From Bacteroidota bacterium (GTDB lineage Bacteria > Bacteroidota > Bacteroidia > Bacteroidales > Lentimicrobiaceae), in contig WSXU01000019.1 in NCBI GenBank assembly GCA_009773455.1, positions 1 to 64,000 on the forward strand: a stretch of DNA of 64,000 nucleotides, written 5' to 3'. Under the pieces are notes generated by a model. The model saw nothing but the letters and a program-made list of their open reading frames with translations. It had not been told where the DNA came from and did not search any database. Positions 1-9,377 of this stretch are shown piece after piece. Position 1 is the first letter of the stretch. Each line of letters begins with the position of its first letter. Made by a program: the position numbers and the translations under genes.

Positions 1-1942
1 GGATCAGTGATCCGCAACCACTGGCATTGCTTTTTATGGTCAATCCGCTGTTGCCGCCATCCAGTGTCATGGTACCGCTGACGGTAAGTTTGCCGACGGG
101 TTCGATGGTGATGCTCTTCACGTCGACATCGGTGGCTACAGCATCGTTGGTCGCATTGGTAATTATCACGGTGCTCAGCTCATCCGGCACCACACCCTCA
201 CTCCAGTTTGAAGCAACGGTCCAGTCAGTGGAGGTTTCACCCAACCAGTAATACCCGGGATCATCCCCCTGAATCCGCAGAAAAGGATATCCATCGTTGG
301 TTGAGCCGTTCATGGCCCAAACCCCTGTGGAAGTTAAATCCCATCCTGCTTCGGTAAAGGTGGTAATCGTCTTCATCTCTGCAGTAGTTTTGCCTCCATC
401 ACCGATCATTCCGGTCTGGCCCGATGTTTCCTGGTCGTAGAAACTGTTGACATTAAAGCTCATACCTTCCATACGGCCTGCGAGTCCCCCGGTAAAGGCA
501 TAGGTAAGATCAACTCCATAATAATCAATATATCCTGTAGCAAAACAATTTTCAATGTTTGCACTGGCTGCAATTCCGGTTAAACCTCCCAGGCAATTGT
601 AGTACAACTCGGGTGCTGCAACATTGCCCATTGCGTAGCAATTGGAGATTTTCTTACTGTTCGCGCCCACAAGACCGCCCAAATACTGATGTGAACTGGC
701 AACCACCGTATTGTCAACATCACAGGATGAGTAGCATCTGGTCATTTCACTGTTGAGATTACCTACCAGCCCCCCGACATAGCCGGCTCCATAGCCGGTA
801 ACGGTTCCGGTGGAGTAGCAATTCTCTACCATGATTCCTGTTGGCTCCGTCCCGATACTTACTTTTCCTGCCAGAGCGCCAACATTATCCCCGCCTTGGA
901 TGGCTACATTCAGCAGGCCAAGATCCGAGACTTTCCCTGCATTTATACTGCTGAACAGACCCACATCTCCTCCGGCACTGATATTGATGGTCAGGTTGCT
1001 GATGGTGTGCCCCTGTCCATTGTAGACTCCCCTGAAATTTTCAATCGGGGTCCATCCTGTTCCGGTTGAAAAACCCGTCAGGTCAATGTCAGCAGTCTGG
1101 GAAAAGTAAACCGTTTCCATCATACTGTTATGATAACGAACGATGTTCAGGTCTGCTGCAGTACCAACCTGGTAAGGATCGCCTTCTACTCCGGTGCCAT
1201 TGGCAAATGAAGTATAGGTACTAACATTGACCCCGTCGCTGTAATAGTTGTTGTTGTTAGAATAAAACCTGTAATCGTATTCGGTTGAAGCATTCAGACC
1301 CGTGTTGGTATATGTTGTGCCATTGCCGTTGTAGATTACCACACCATCACCCAGATTCTCAGAAACGCTGTAAGCAATTCCCTGAACAGGTTCAGTCCAG
1401 TCTTCCGACTTCCGTTTTCTGACAATCATAACACCATCATCTTCTGTGTTCTTTTCCCACTCCAGGTTGATCCGGGATGAAGGAAATGTCAGATCGTGAA
1501 TGGCTGAGCAAAAGCCCGGCGGGTTAATGGCCTGAACAGTAAACGAAGCTTCTGTTGTAAAGAAATCATCCCCGTACCAGTCGTGCCAGCACTGAATTTT
1601 ATATTTGACCTGTGTTCCCATTTCCCAGGGCCCTATAGCACTTCCTTCGTTTGAATACCTGGAATCATTCCCTGAAACGGCTCCACGACTGAAAAGGTCA
1701 TATTGGGTTGTCGTCCAGTCATCAATGGTATAAACAAACTGGGCACCCAGACTCGGATCGTTCTGATACCAGAGCCAGATTTCTCCTTCGAGCCAGTCGC
1801 CGGCATAAATAACCGGTGGCGAAGTACTGACTGTCCAGGTGAGATTGGATGAAGATCTGACTTTATCTCCATACCATCCTCCATCGGCTTTAACGATACA
1901 GGAAAAGAGCATTACGCTGAATAGTAAAATAATTTTTTTCAT
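1..1942 (-). CDS. Secreted GLUG-repeat surface protein, C-terminus beyond window
   Basis: I read this by translating the minus strand from an ATG at 1942; the frame stays open to the window edge (about 647 residues seen, no stop). It starts with a short hydrophobic signal-like segment (MKKIILLFSVMLFSC), and the Cys could be a lipobox or just the end of a signal peptide. A beta-rich region follows, then a fibronectin type III-like stretch (about 130-235). Residues about 370-480 hold four GLUG-type repeats, recognisable by NCYSTGTV ... GYVGGLVG, RCYSSCDV ... YLGGLVG, NCYAMGNV ... CLGGLTG and NCFATGYI ... FTGGLAG. After these comes a WLGETSTDWTVASNW segment common in large Bacteroidota surface proteins. 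GLUG repeats occur in adhesins and cell-surface proteins; the exact role is unknown. The missing C-terminus may carry a T9SS sorting domain, which cannot be checked here. Confidence 0.8.
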   Translation of the reverse strand, partial: MKKIILLFSVMLFSCIVKADGGWYGDKVRSSSNLTWTVSTSPPVIYAGDWLEGEIWLWYQNDPSLGAQFVYTIDDWTTTQYDLFSRGAVSGNDSRYSNEGSAIGPWEMGTQVKYKIQCWHDWYGDDFFTTEASFTVQAINPPGFCSAIHDLTFPSSRINLEWEKNTEDDGVMIVRKRKSEDWTEPVQGIAYSVSENLGDGVVIYNGNGTTYTNTGLNASTEYDYRFYSNNNNYYSDGVNVSTYTSFANGTGVEGDPYQVGTAADLNIVRYHNSMMETVYFSQTADIDLTGFSTGTGWTPIENFRGVYNGQGHTISNLTINISAGGDVGLFSSINAGKVSDLGLLNVAIQGGDNVGALAGKVSIGTEPTGIMVENCYSTGTVTGYGAGYVGGLVGNLNSEMTRCYSSCDVDNTVVASSHQYLGGLVGANSKKISNCYAMGNVAAPELYYNCLGGLTGIAASANIENCFATGYIDYYGVDLTYAFTGGLAGRMEGMSFNVNSFYDQETSGQTGMIGDGGKTTAEMKTITTFTEAGWDLTSTGVWAMNGSTNDGYPFLRIQGDDPGYYWLGETSTDWTVASNWSEGVVPDELSTVIITNATNDAVATDVDVKSITIEPVGKLTVSGTMTLDGGNSGLTIKSNASGCGSLI

Positions 1943-2314
1943 AAAAATTGAATTATTTATTGAAACAGTTTTAATGGCTATGCTATACTATATTTCAGAT
2001 TTGATAAATAGTAATAGTTGATTTTCACCGGATGTTAAACTTTTTTTATCAGAAACCGCGATTTTCTGAAAATCCGTGAAAATGGCCCCAAATTTCACCT
2101 CTGATATGCGGCATTGGTTGAATAATCAGTGGAGGTAATTTTTTTTTCAGGATCCTGACCTGACCATCTGAATAATTTTCCGGAAAAGTTGGTTCATGAC
2201 TTACTTAGTGTTATTTTTACACCTTGAGATTCCGGAACAGAATTTATACGCAGGAATCTCTATTTTCTGACTTTTCTATTTTTCAATAGCAGTGATTGAC
2301 GAAAATCCACAGAA
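1943..2314. other. Divergent intergenic region, 372 bp
   Basis: This region separates the minus-strand GLUG gene from the plus-strand glycosidase run, so it must hold promoters for both. On the plus strand, TTG at 2189-2191 followed by TATTTTTA at 2212-2219 (7 of 8 match to TAnnTTTG, spacing 20) is a possible Bacteroidota promoter. A 7-bp hairpin (TCAGAAA / TTTCTGA) lies near 2049-2070 without a T-tract, so it is not an obvious terminator. I see no credible gene here. Confidence 0.5.
2189..2219 (+). promoter_or_regulatory. Possible promoter of the glycosidase operon
   Basis: TTG (2189-2191) and TATTTTTA (2212-2219) are separated by 20 nt, close to the -33/-7 arrangement of the Bacteroidota primary sigma factor. 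The -7 element has one mismatch. It is about 95 nt upstream of the first GH144 start. Confidence 0.35.
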
Positions 2315-3642
2315 ATGAAAACCCCACTCCTACTGATCATTTCCATGTTTCTGATTCTTCCGGTTTTTGCGCAGCATCAGAAAAAAGCCGGCCCGGGACC
2401 TGACATCATCAAACCTGTCGGTGTAATACAAGGTCTTTCTGATGAAGAGCTGCTCGATGTGGTACAGCGCCAGACATTCCGTTATTTCTGGGATTTCGCC
2501 CATCCGGTAAGCGGGTTGGCGCGCGAACGAAGCAACGAAGCTTACGGATACGGAAACGAAGTTGTGACCACCGGCGGTACCGGCTTTGGCATCATGGCCA
2601 CTGTGGTTGCCGTTGAACGTGGCTGGATTACCCGCGACAGCGCTGCCCGCCATCTGCTCAAAATGGTCAGATTCCTGTCGAAATCAGATTCATACCATGG
2701 GGTCTTCCCGCACTGGCTCAATGGTTCAACCGGGAAAACAATTCCATTCAGCCGGAAAGACGATGGCGCCGACCTGGTAGAATCGTCTTACCTGTTTCAG
2801 GGTCTTCTGACTGCCAGGCAATATTTTTCGCACGATAATCCGGAGGAATCGGAACTCAGAAACCGCATCAACTGGTTATGGAATGACATAGAATGGGACT
2901 GGTTTACCCGGGGCGGGCGGGAAGTCCTTTACTGGCACTGGAGCCCGAACAATGACTGGGCCATGAACTTCGCCGTAAGGGGATTTAATGAATGCCTGAT
3001 CATGTATGTGCTGGCAGCCAGTGGAGAACGTCACCCGGTGAGTCCGGCAGTCTATCATAATGGCTGGGCACAAAGCAACTTCTTCAAAAACGGAAAAGAG
3101 TTTTACGGAATTAAACTGCCTCTGGGCTTTGATTATGGAGGCCCCCTGTTCTTTTCACATTATTCATTTCTCGGTCTGAACCCTAAAGGGCTGAAGGACA
3201 GGTATGCCGATTACTGGGAACAGAACCGTAACCACACGCTGATCAACCATGCACATTGAACTGCTGGGGACTCACCGCCAGCGACAACCACGAGGGCTAC
3301 AATGCACATTCGCCCGACAATGACCTGGGTGTAATCTCACCTACCGCGGCGCTCTCAGCTTTTCCCTATACGCCTGAATTTTCGATGGCAGCCCTGAAGC
3401 ATTTTTACTATAACCTCGGAGATAAAATCTGGAGTGAGTATGGTTTTGTGGATGCCTTCAACGAAAGTAAGGGCTGGTATGCAACATCGCACCTGGCCAT
3501 TGATCAGGGGCCGATCATTGTCATGATAGAGAATTACCGTTCAGCCCTGTTATGGAACCTTTTTATGAGTTGCCCCGAAATACAGCAGGGACTCAGAAAA
3601 CTTGACTTCAGCTCACCATATATGGACAACCAGAAGCAATAA
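2315..3642 (+). pseudogene. GH144-family glucanase-like gene split by a frameshifting deletion
   Basis: The first part (2315-3259, 314 residues) starts with signal peptide MKTPLLLIISMFLILPVFAQ. It carries the hallmarks of the GH144 / putative glucoamylase family (PF10091): FRYFWDFAHPVSGLARER, GGTGFGIMA, a VESSYLFQG segment and WHWSPNN. The frame ends at TGA 3257-3259 just after NHTLINHAH. The rest of the family sequence (NCWGLTASD to the normal C-terminus) continues in another frame to 3642. Compared with the intact paralog downstream, a segment equivalent to CIDNPKKYKGYGE is missing: only 2 nt remain of its 39, so 37 nt are gone and the frame shifts. Both halves are otherwise well preserved, so the lesion is recent or a sequencing/assembly error. 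If real, the product loses its C-terminal third and is probably inactive. Characterised GH144 enzymes act on beta-1,2-glucan. Confidence 0.85.
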
Positions 3643-3654
3643 TTTCATCGGTAT

Positions 3655-5088
3655 ATGATCCTGAAATTCAAACAACGCCTGATCATCACAGCAGCTGTTC
3701 TGTGTTCAGTCAGCATGGCATCCAGTGCCCAGAATGAAAAAGGTGCCTTCTTTCCTGATTCCATTGCCCCCGTCGGAATCATCCGGGGGCTGTCGGATGC
3801 TGATCTGCTTGAAACCGTTCAGCGGCAGACATTCCGCTTTTTCTGGCATGGTGCACATCCGGTAAGCGGACTCGCTCTTGAAAGGAGTAATACCGTAAAA
3901 GCCGAGCATTACTGGGATTACATCAACGAAGCCTGGGACGAGCCCAACCTCAGCAAAACAGACTTCGGTCCCGATGCCTGCGCCATCGGAGGCACCGGAT
4001 TCGGGATCATGGGCACCATTGTCGCGGTTGAAAGAGGCTGGATCGGAAGAGACACTGCCGTAGGGCGCCTGATTCAGATGGCTGATTTTCTGATAAATGC
4101 CGATTGCTATCATGGAATATACCCGCATTTTATGCATGGCAGAACGGGTAAAACCATTAAATTCGACCGCCTCGACGATGCTGCCGACCTGGTTGAAACC
4201 TCTTACCTGCTGATGGGTTTCCTGTGCGCCCGTGAGTACTTCAACAACGATACACAAAAAGAGAAATACCTCCGAAAACGGATTACCCAAATGTGGAATG
4301 CCTCCAACTGGAACTGGCATACCAATGGTGAAAATAAACTCTACTGGCACTGGAGTCCGAATAACGGTTTCGATATGAACTTCCCCATCTGGGGATGGAA
4401 TGAATGCCTGATTACATACATTATGGCTGCGTCGAGTCCGTATCATTCAATCTCTAAATCTGTGTATGACGGAACCTGGGCAGGCAGCAGCGGATTTATA
4501 AACGGCAAATCCTATTACGAAATACGCTTACCCTTAGGCAAATATGATGCCGGAGGACCCCTGTTTTTTGAACATTACACCTTCACCGGGATTGATCCGA
4601 ACGGGCTTGTTGATTCACTGGGAAATGATTATTTTGAACAATGCCGCAACCATACACTCATCAACAGGGCCTATTGTATTGATAACCCTAAAAAATACAA
4701 GGGATATGGCGAGAATTGCTGGGGACTCACTGCCGGTGACTCCTATAAGGGCTATGTAGCCCATTGCCCTGAGGTAGATCTGGGTGTGATCCAGCCAACA
4801 GCCGCCCTCTCATCCATGCCCTATACCCCGGAATACTCCATGCAGGCCCTCAGGCATTTCTATTACAGCCTCGGCGATAAAATCTGGAGCGATTACGGAT
4901 TTACCGATGGTTTCAGCGAATCGCACAACTGGTATGCCCAAAGCCACCTTGCCATTGACCAGGGACCCATTGTAGTTATGATTGAAAACTACCGGAGCGG
5001 CCTGATCTGGAAACTTTTCATGCAGATACCGGATATTCAGAAAGGGTTGAAGAAACTTGGATTTTCAAACAGATATACAAAGAACTAA
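3655..5088 (+). CDS. GH144-family glycoside hydrolase (beta-1,2-glucanase-like)
   Basis: Intact 477-residue paralog of the broken gene immediately upstream (13 bp gap). The N-terminus (MILKFKQRLIITAAVLCSVS ... SSAQ) is a signal peptide, so the enzyme acts in the periplasm or outside. Family motifs in order are FRFFWHGAHPVSGLALER, GGTGFGIMGTI, DAADLVETSYLLMGFL, WHWSPNN, GWNECLITYIMAASS, NHTLINRAY, NCWGLTAGD and HLAIDQGPIVVMIENYRS. It has about 20 extra residues after the LALER motif compared with the upstream copy. The fold is the (alpha/alpha)6 type assigned as PF10091. Characterised GH144 members are endo-beta-1,2-glucanases or sophorose-releasing enzymes. The substrate here is inferred from family only; PF10091 also has uncharacterised members. 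The downstream GH31, GH43 and GH3 genes follow without terminators. Confidence 0.85.
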   Translation: MILKFKQRLIITAAVLCSVSMASSAQNEKGAFFPDSIAPVGIIRGLSDADLLETVQRQTFRFFWHGAHPVSGLALERSNTVKAEHYWDYINEAWDEPNLSKTDFGPDACAIGGTGFGIMGTIVAVERGWIGRDTAVGRLIQMADFLINADCYHGIYPHFMHGRTGKTIKFDRLDDAADLVETSYLLMGFLCAREYFNNDTQKEKYLRKRITQMWNASNWNWHTNGENKLYWHWSPNNGFDMNFPIWGWNECLITYIMAASSPYHSISKSVYDGTWAGSSGFINGKSYYEIRLPLGKYDAGGPLFFEHYTFTGIDPNGLVDSLGNDYFEQCRNHTLINRAYCIDNPKKYKGYGENCWGLTAGDSYKGYVAHCPEVDLGVIQPTAALSSMPYTPEYSMQALRHFYYSLGDKIWSDYGFTDGFSESHNWYAQSHLAIDQGPIVVMIENYRSGLIWKLFMQIPDIQKGLKKLGFSNRYTKN

Positions 5089-5102
5089 ACGATTCACAGG
5101 AA

Positions 5103-7613
5103 ATGAAATCAATGAACCGGAATCCGAAACGAGCTATAGCAGCAGCATTGCTGATGCTATGCACGCTTGCGGGATTTTCGGCAATTCCTGAGGATATCGG
5201 CCGTATCCTAAAATGGTACAAAACCGGAACCGGCCTGGAAGGAAAAACGGAAAGGGCCTTTTTCAACATACAGGTTTACAACAAACACATCATCAGGGTC
5301 AGGGTTTCGCAAAAGGAAACCATGAGCAATTTCTCGTACCTGCTCGATCCGGAGTACAAACCTCAGAAAACCGGATTCAGTGTTACCCTTGCCGGAAATA
5401 AACTGATTGTTTCGACAGACACCCTGACTGCCGAAATTGAAATGGAACCTTCATTCAGAATCATCTTTAAGGATGCCGGTGGTAATGTGATCAATGAAGA
5501 TTCCGGGGGCAGGGGTTTTGGGTACAGTTTTAACGGCAACCGGACCAATCTGTACAAGAAACTGCAGCCGGGCGAACGTTTTACAGGCCTGGGAGAAGTC
5601 CTGGGTAACCTCGACAAACGCGGTTCGGCATTCACGCTCAACAATACCGACACCTACAAATACGGCGATCCGCGACTTCCGATGTACACCAATGTCCCGT
5701 TCTACATCGGTATTCACAGCAACCAGGTTTATGGCCTTTTTTATCACAACACCTACAAATCCTTCTTCAATTTTGGCGTTTCTACGCCTGATTTTGCCTC
5801 CATTACGGCCGATGGCGGTGATATCGACTACTTCTTTATTTACGATAACAGCATTGCCGGAATCCTCGAAAATTACACATTGCTCACAGGCAGAATGCCT
5901 TTGCCTCCGCTCTGGAGCCTTGGATATCACCAGAGCCGGTGCAGTTATTTTCCTCAGAACGAAGTACTTGATATAGCCGAAACATTCAGATCTAGGAAAA
6001 TACCGGTAGACTGTATCGTTCTCGATGCCGATTACCTGTGGGAATATGAACCTTTCAGAATCAACCTGAAACGCTTTCCCGATATGCCGGGATTAACAGA
6101 AAAACTCAGCAAACTCGGCATTGAAGTGACGGCATCGGTGAATCCGGGAATCAAAATTGACAGCACCTATTTTGCACATCACGACGGACTGAAGAAGGAT
6201 ATTTTTGTGAAATACGCTGACGGCAGTCTTTACACTGCGGAGATTGCACCCAGCCTGAACAATTTTGTGGACTTCACCAACCCATCGGGCAGACAGTGGT
6301 GGGCCGACAACATGAAATTCCTTCCCGACAACGGCATACACGGTTACTGGAACGACATGAACGAACCTGCTGTCGGCGCTTCCTACCTTCCCGATAACCT
6401 GGTATTCGATTTTGACGGACACAAAGCCGATGCCCTCCAGGCCAAGAATGTTTACGGGATGCTGATGGCCCGTTCATCCTATGAATCAGCCCTGAAATAC
6501 GGAAAAGGCAGACGCCCGTTTATACTTACGAGAAGCGGTTTTGCCGGGGTTCAGCGCTATGCTGCAGTCTGGACGGGCGACAACACAGCCAGCGATGAGT
6601 ATATCCCCGGCGGGGCTTTGCTCAACACCCAGATGGGGCTCTCCGGAATTCCTTTTACAGGTGATGATATCGGAGGTTACATCGGGACCACATCAAAGGA
6701 ATTGTTCATACGATGGATTGAAACAGGTGTTTTCCAACCTTTTGTCCGCAACCACAAAGAATCCTATGCTGCAGCCAATGAGCCCTGGGCTTATGGTGCT
6801 GAGGCCGAGGCCATAGCCCGCGAATTCATCGGGTTTCGCTATAAGCTGCTGCCTTATATTTATTCAACATTCTACGAGACCTGCAACACCGGAATGCCGG
6901 TTGTAAGAAGCCTTTGTATTGACCATCCGTTTAATGCCCGGGTATACAACCTTCAATACCAGTATCAGTTTATGCTGGGTGAGGCAATGATGATCGTGCC
7001 GGTAACCACAAAGGAAGAAACCAGGCAAGTCTATCTGCCGCCCGGGCTCTGGTACGATGTATACAACGATCATACTTTTACCGGAGACACTGAAATCAGC
7101 GTTAAATGCCCCCTTTACAGAATTCCTGTTTTTATTAAGGCTTCATCGGTCCTGCCGGTGCAAAGCCTTGTTCAGACCACGGCAGAACTGCCAGCTGACA
7201 CCCTGCAGGTACACATTTATAAAGGCACCGTAAACAATTCCTTTCTTCTGTATGAAGATGACGGCCTGACCTTTGATTATAAAGAGAATCATTTCAGGAA
7301 ACAACAGATTGATTACCTGGCCGGTGAAAACGTCGTTTTGTTCAGGAAACCGGAAGGTAGCTTTCAATCCAGGTATAAGCACCTGCAGCTGATTCTGCAT
7401 GGATTCGGAGATGAGGTCAACCGGGTTACCGTGAACGGATCTGATGAAAATCTTCAAATCTCTGAATCAGGTATGCTGGATCCACTGAAAGCGCTGGAGC
7501 CGGTTTACGAAACCACCTATTTCAGGCAAATAAGCTCAGGAAAGATCGTTCCGGAAGTAAAAATGGTATTTCTGGAAAATGAAGACAAAGAAATCAGGGT
7601 TGAACTGAATTAA
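5103..7613 (+). CDS. GH31 family glycosidase (alpha-glucosidase type)
   Basis: This 836-residue protein has a signal peptide (hydrophobic AIAAALLMLCTLAGFSA) and is likely periplasmic. It contains an N-terminal galactose-mutarotase-like domain, then the GH31 barrel with GYWNDMNEPAVG, where Asp418 is the expected nucleophile. RSGFAGVQRYAAVWTGDN supplies the Asp expected to be the acid/base, and FTGDDIGGY is also present. The C-terminal part has the usual beta-sandwich domains. GH31 includes alpha-glucosidases, alpha-xylosidases and related exo-enzymes. The length and WNDMNEP motif fit an alpha-glucosidase, but the substrate is not proven. It begins 14 bp after the second GH144 gene and ends 9 bp before the GH43 gene, so the group is probably one transcript. 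Confidence 0.9.
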   Translation: MKSMNRNPKRAIAAALLMLCTLAGFSAIPEDIGRILKWYKTGTGLEGKTERAFFNIQVYNKHIIRVRVSQKETMSNFSYLLDPEYKPQKTGFSVTLAGNKLIVSTDTLTAEIEMEPSFRIIFKDAGGNVINEDSGGRGFGYSFNGNRTNLYKKLQPGERFTGLGEVLGNLDKRGSAFTLNNTDTYKYGDPRLPMYTNVPFYIGIHSNQVYGLFYHNTYKSFFNFGVSTPDFASITADGGDIDYFFIYDNSIAGILENYTLLTGRMPLPPLWSLGYHQSRCSYFPQNEVLDIAETFRSRKIPVDCIVLDADYLWEYEPFRINLKRFPDMPGLTEKLSKLGIEVTASVNPGIKIDSTYFAHHDGLKKDIFVKYADGSLYTAEIAPSLNNFVDFTNPSGRQWWADNMKFLPDNGIHGYWNDMNEPAVGASYLPDNLVFDFDGHKADALQAKNVYGMLMARSSYESALKYGKGRRPFILTRSGFAGVQRYAAVWTGDNTASDEYIPGGALLNTQMGLSGIPFTGDDIGGYIGTTSKELFIRWIETGVFQPFVRNHKESYAAANEPWAYGAEAEAIAREFIGFRYKLLPYIYSTFYETCNTGMPVVRSLCIDHPFNARVYNLQYQYQFMLGEAMMIVPVTTKEETRQVYLPPGLWYDVYNDHTFTGDTEISVKCPLYRIPVFIKASSVLPVQSLVQTTAELPADTLQVHIYKGTVNNSFLLYEDDGLTFDYKENHFRKQQIDYLAGENVVLFRKPEGSFQSRYKHLQLILHGFGDEVNRVTVNGSDENLQISESGMLDPLKALEPVYETTYFRQISSGKIVPEVKMVFLENEDKEIRVELN

Positions 7614-7622
7614 AATAGAACG

Positions 7623-9368
7623 ATGAAAAAACTGCTTTTTCTGCTGACAGGTATTTTCCTCCTTTCCGGAACAGAACAAGTGTTTTCACAACAAAACACT
7701 TACTGCAATCCGATGAACCTCGATTATGGCTACACCCCGATCCCTAACTTTTCGGAATGGGGAAAACACCGGGCGACAGCGGATCCTGTCATCACCTTGT
7801 ACAAGGGCGATTACTATCTTTTTTCAACCAATCAGTGGGGCTATTGGTGGAGTCCGGACCTGAGTAACTGGAATTTCGTCGCACGCTCATTCCTGAAGCC
7901 ATATCATAAGGTGTACGATGATCTGTGCGCCCCGGCAGTATGGGTGCAGGGTGATACACTGCTTGTTTTCGGATCTACCTATTCGTCTTCATTCCCGATC
8001 TGGATGAGTACCAATCCGAAGGCCAATGAGTGGAAAGAGGCCATCGACTCCCTTGAAATCGGGGGATGGGATCCCTCCTTTTTCACCGACGACGACGGAA
8101 AACTCTATATGTACAACGGCAGCAGCAATAATTTCCCGATATATGGCATTGAGCTGAACCGAAAAACCTTCAAGCCTTACGGAACCCGTAAAGAAATGTT
8201 GCTGCTGAATGAAAAACGCTATGGGTGGCACCGGTTCGGTGAGCATATGGACAATACTTTTCTCGATCCGTTCATCGAGGGTTCATGGATGAACAGGCAC
8301 AACGGCAGATATTACCTTCAGTATGGTGCTCCGGGAACTGAATTCAGCGGCTATGCCGATGGTGTGGCTGTGAGTGACAGCCCACTGGGTAATTTCACAC
8401 ATCAGCCCCTTCCCTTCTCCTATAAACCCGGGGGATTTGCCCGAGGAGCAGGCCATGGCGCTACTTTTGCCGATAATTATGGTAATTACTGGCATGTGAG
8501 TACCATCGCCATATCGGTGAAAAACAATTTTGAACGCCGCCTCGGATTGTGGCCGGCCGGCTTTGATGAGGATGGTATGATGTACTGCAACACCACTTTT
8601 GGCGATTACCCGCATTATCTGCCCAAAGGCAAGGCAAACCACCTGGAAAGCCGATTCACCGGCTGGATGCTGCTGAATTACAACAAGCCGGTAAGCGTTT
8701 CGTCAACCTATGGCGGGTTTTATCCAAACAATGCGGTGGACGAAGACATCAGAACCTATTGGTCTGCTGCCACTTCCGGAAAAAATGAGTGGATCATCAG
8801 TGACCTTGGAGCCCTGTCAACAGTTAACGCCGTTCAAATCAATTACGCCGACCAGGATGCTGAGTTTCTGGGTAAAAGTTCTGGTGTTTTTCATCAGTAC
8901 AGGATCTGGAGTTCCACCGATGGTAAGAAATGGCAGCTGATTGTTGACAAAAGCAGGAATGATAAGGATGTGCCGCACGATTATGCCGAACTTCGCAATC
9001 CTGTGGAATGCCGGTTTATCAAACTTGAAAACATCCATATGCCCACCGGGAAATTTGCCCTCAGCGGCCTGAGGGTTTTCGGCAAAGGTCATGGAAGCAA
9101 ACCGGAGAAGGTGAAAGAGCTGATTGTTCTCCGTACCGAAAATGACAAAAGAAGCGCCTGGCTAAAATGGCCGGTGGTTGACAATGCGACCGGTTATAAC
9201 ATTTACCTTGGCACTGCACCGGACAAACTCTATAACTGCATCATGGTGCTGGGCCGGAATGAATACTGGCTGAAGACCATGGACAAGGATCTGCCTTTCT
9301 ATTTCACCATAGAAGCCTTCAATGAAAATGGAATCTCTGAAAGAACACAAATCATCAAATCAGAATAA
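7623..9368 (+). CDS. GH43-like glycosidase with discoidin (F5/8C) and Fn3 domains
   Basis: The 581-residue protein begins with a signal peptide (MKKLLFLLTGIFLLSGTEQV). The five-bladed propeller catalytic domain spans about residues 25-340. The three acidic residues expected for GH43 are visible: Asp54 in ATADPV (base), Asp150 in GWDPSFF (pKa modulator) and Glu219 in FIEGSWM (acid). Residues about 345-490 form a discoidin / F5-8 type C carbohydrate-binding domain (NKPVSVSSTYGG, NEWIISDLGA, RFIKLENI), and the last 85 or so residues resemble a fibronectin type III domain. GH43 members act on arabinose-, xylose- or galactose-containing glycans. Which applies here cannot be read from the sequence, and co-location with GH144/GH3 makes the target unclear. 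It lies in the same operon-like run, 9 bp from both neighbours. Confidence 0.85.
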   Translation: MKKLLFLLTGIFLLSGTEQVFSQQNTYCNPMNLDYGYTPIPNFSEWGKHRATADPVITLYKGDYYLFSTNQWGYWWSPDLSNWNFVARSFLKPYHKVYDDLCAPAVWVQGDTLLVFGSTYSSSFPIWMSTNPKANEWKEAIDSLEIGGWDPSFFTDDDGKLYMYNGSSNNFPIYGIELNRKTFKPYGTRKEMLLLNEKRYGWHRFGEHMDNTFLDPFIEGSWMNRHNGRYYLQYGAPGTEFSGYADGVAVSDSPLGNFTHQPLPFSYKPGGFARGAGHGATFADNYGNYWHVSTIAISVKNNFERRLGLWPAGFDEDGMMYCNTTFGDYPHYLPKGKANHLESRFTGWMLLNYNKPVSVSSTYGGFYPNNAVDEDIRTYWSAATSGKNEWIISDLGALSTVNAVQINYADQDAEFLGKSSGVFHQYRIWSSTDGKKWQLIVDKSRNDKDVPHDYAELRNPVECRFIKLENIHMPTGKFALSGLRVFGKGHGSKPEKVKELIVLRTENDKRSAWLKWPVVDNATGYNIYLGTAPDKLYNCIMVLGRNEYWLKTMDKDLPFYFTIEAFNENGISERTQIIKSE

Positions 9369-9377
9369 ACAGCGTAT

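Noticed and set aside
2049-2070. Hairpin considered as terminator
   Set aside because: It lies between two divergent gene starts and has no T-run on either strand, so it ends no transcript.
3706-4446. 246-residue minus-strand frame opposite the second GH144 gene
   Set aside because: It is antisense to a clearly coding gene with family motifs on the plus strand and has no recognisable features.
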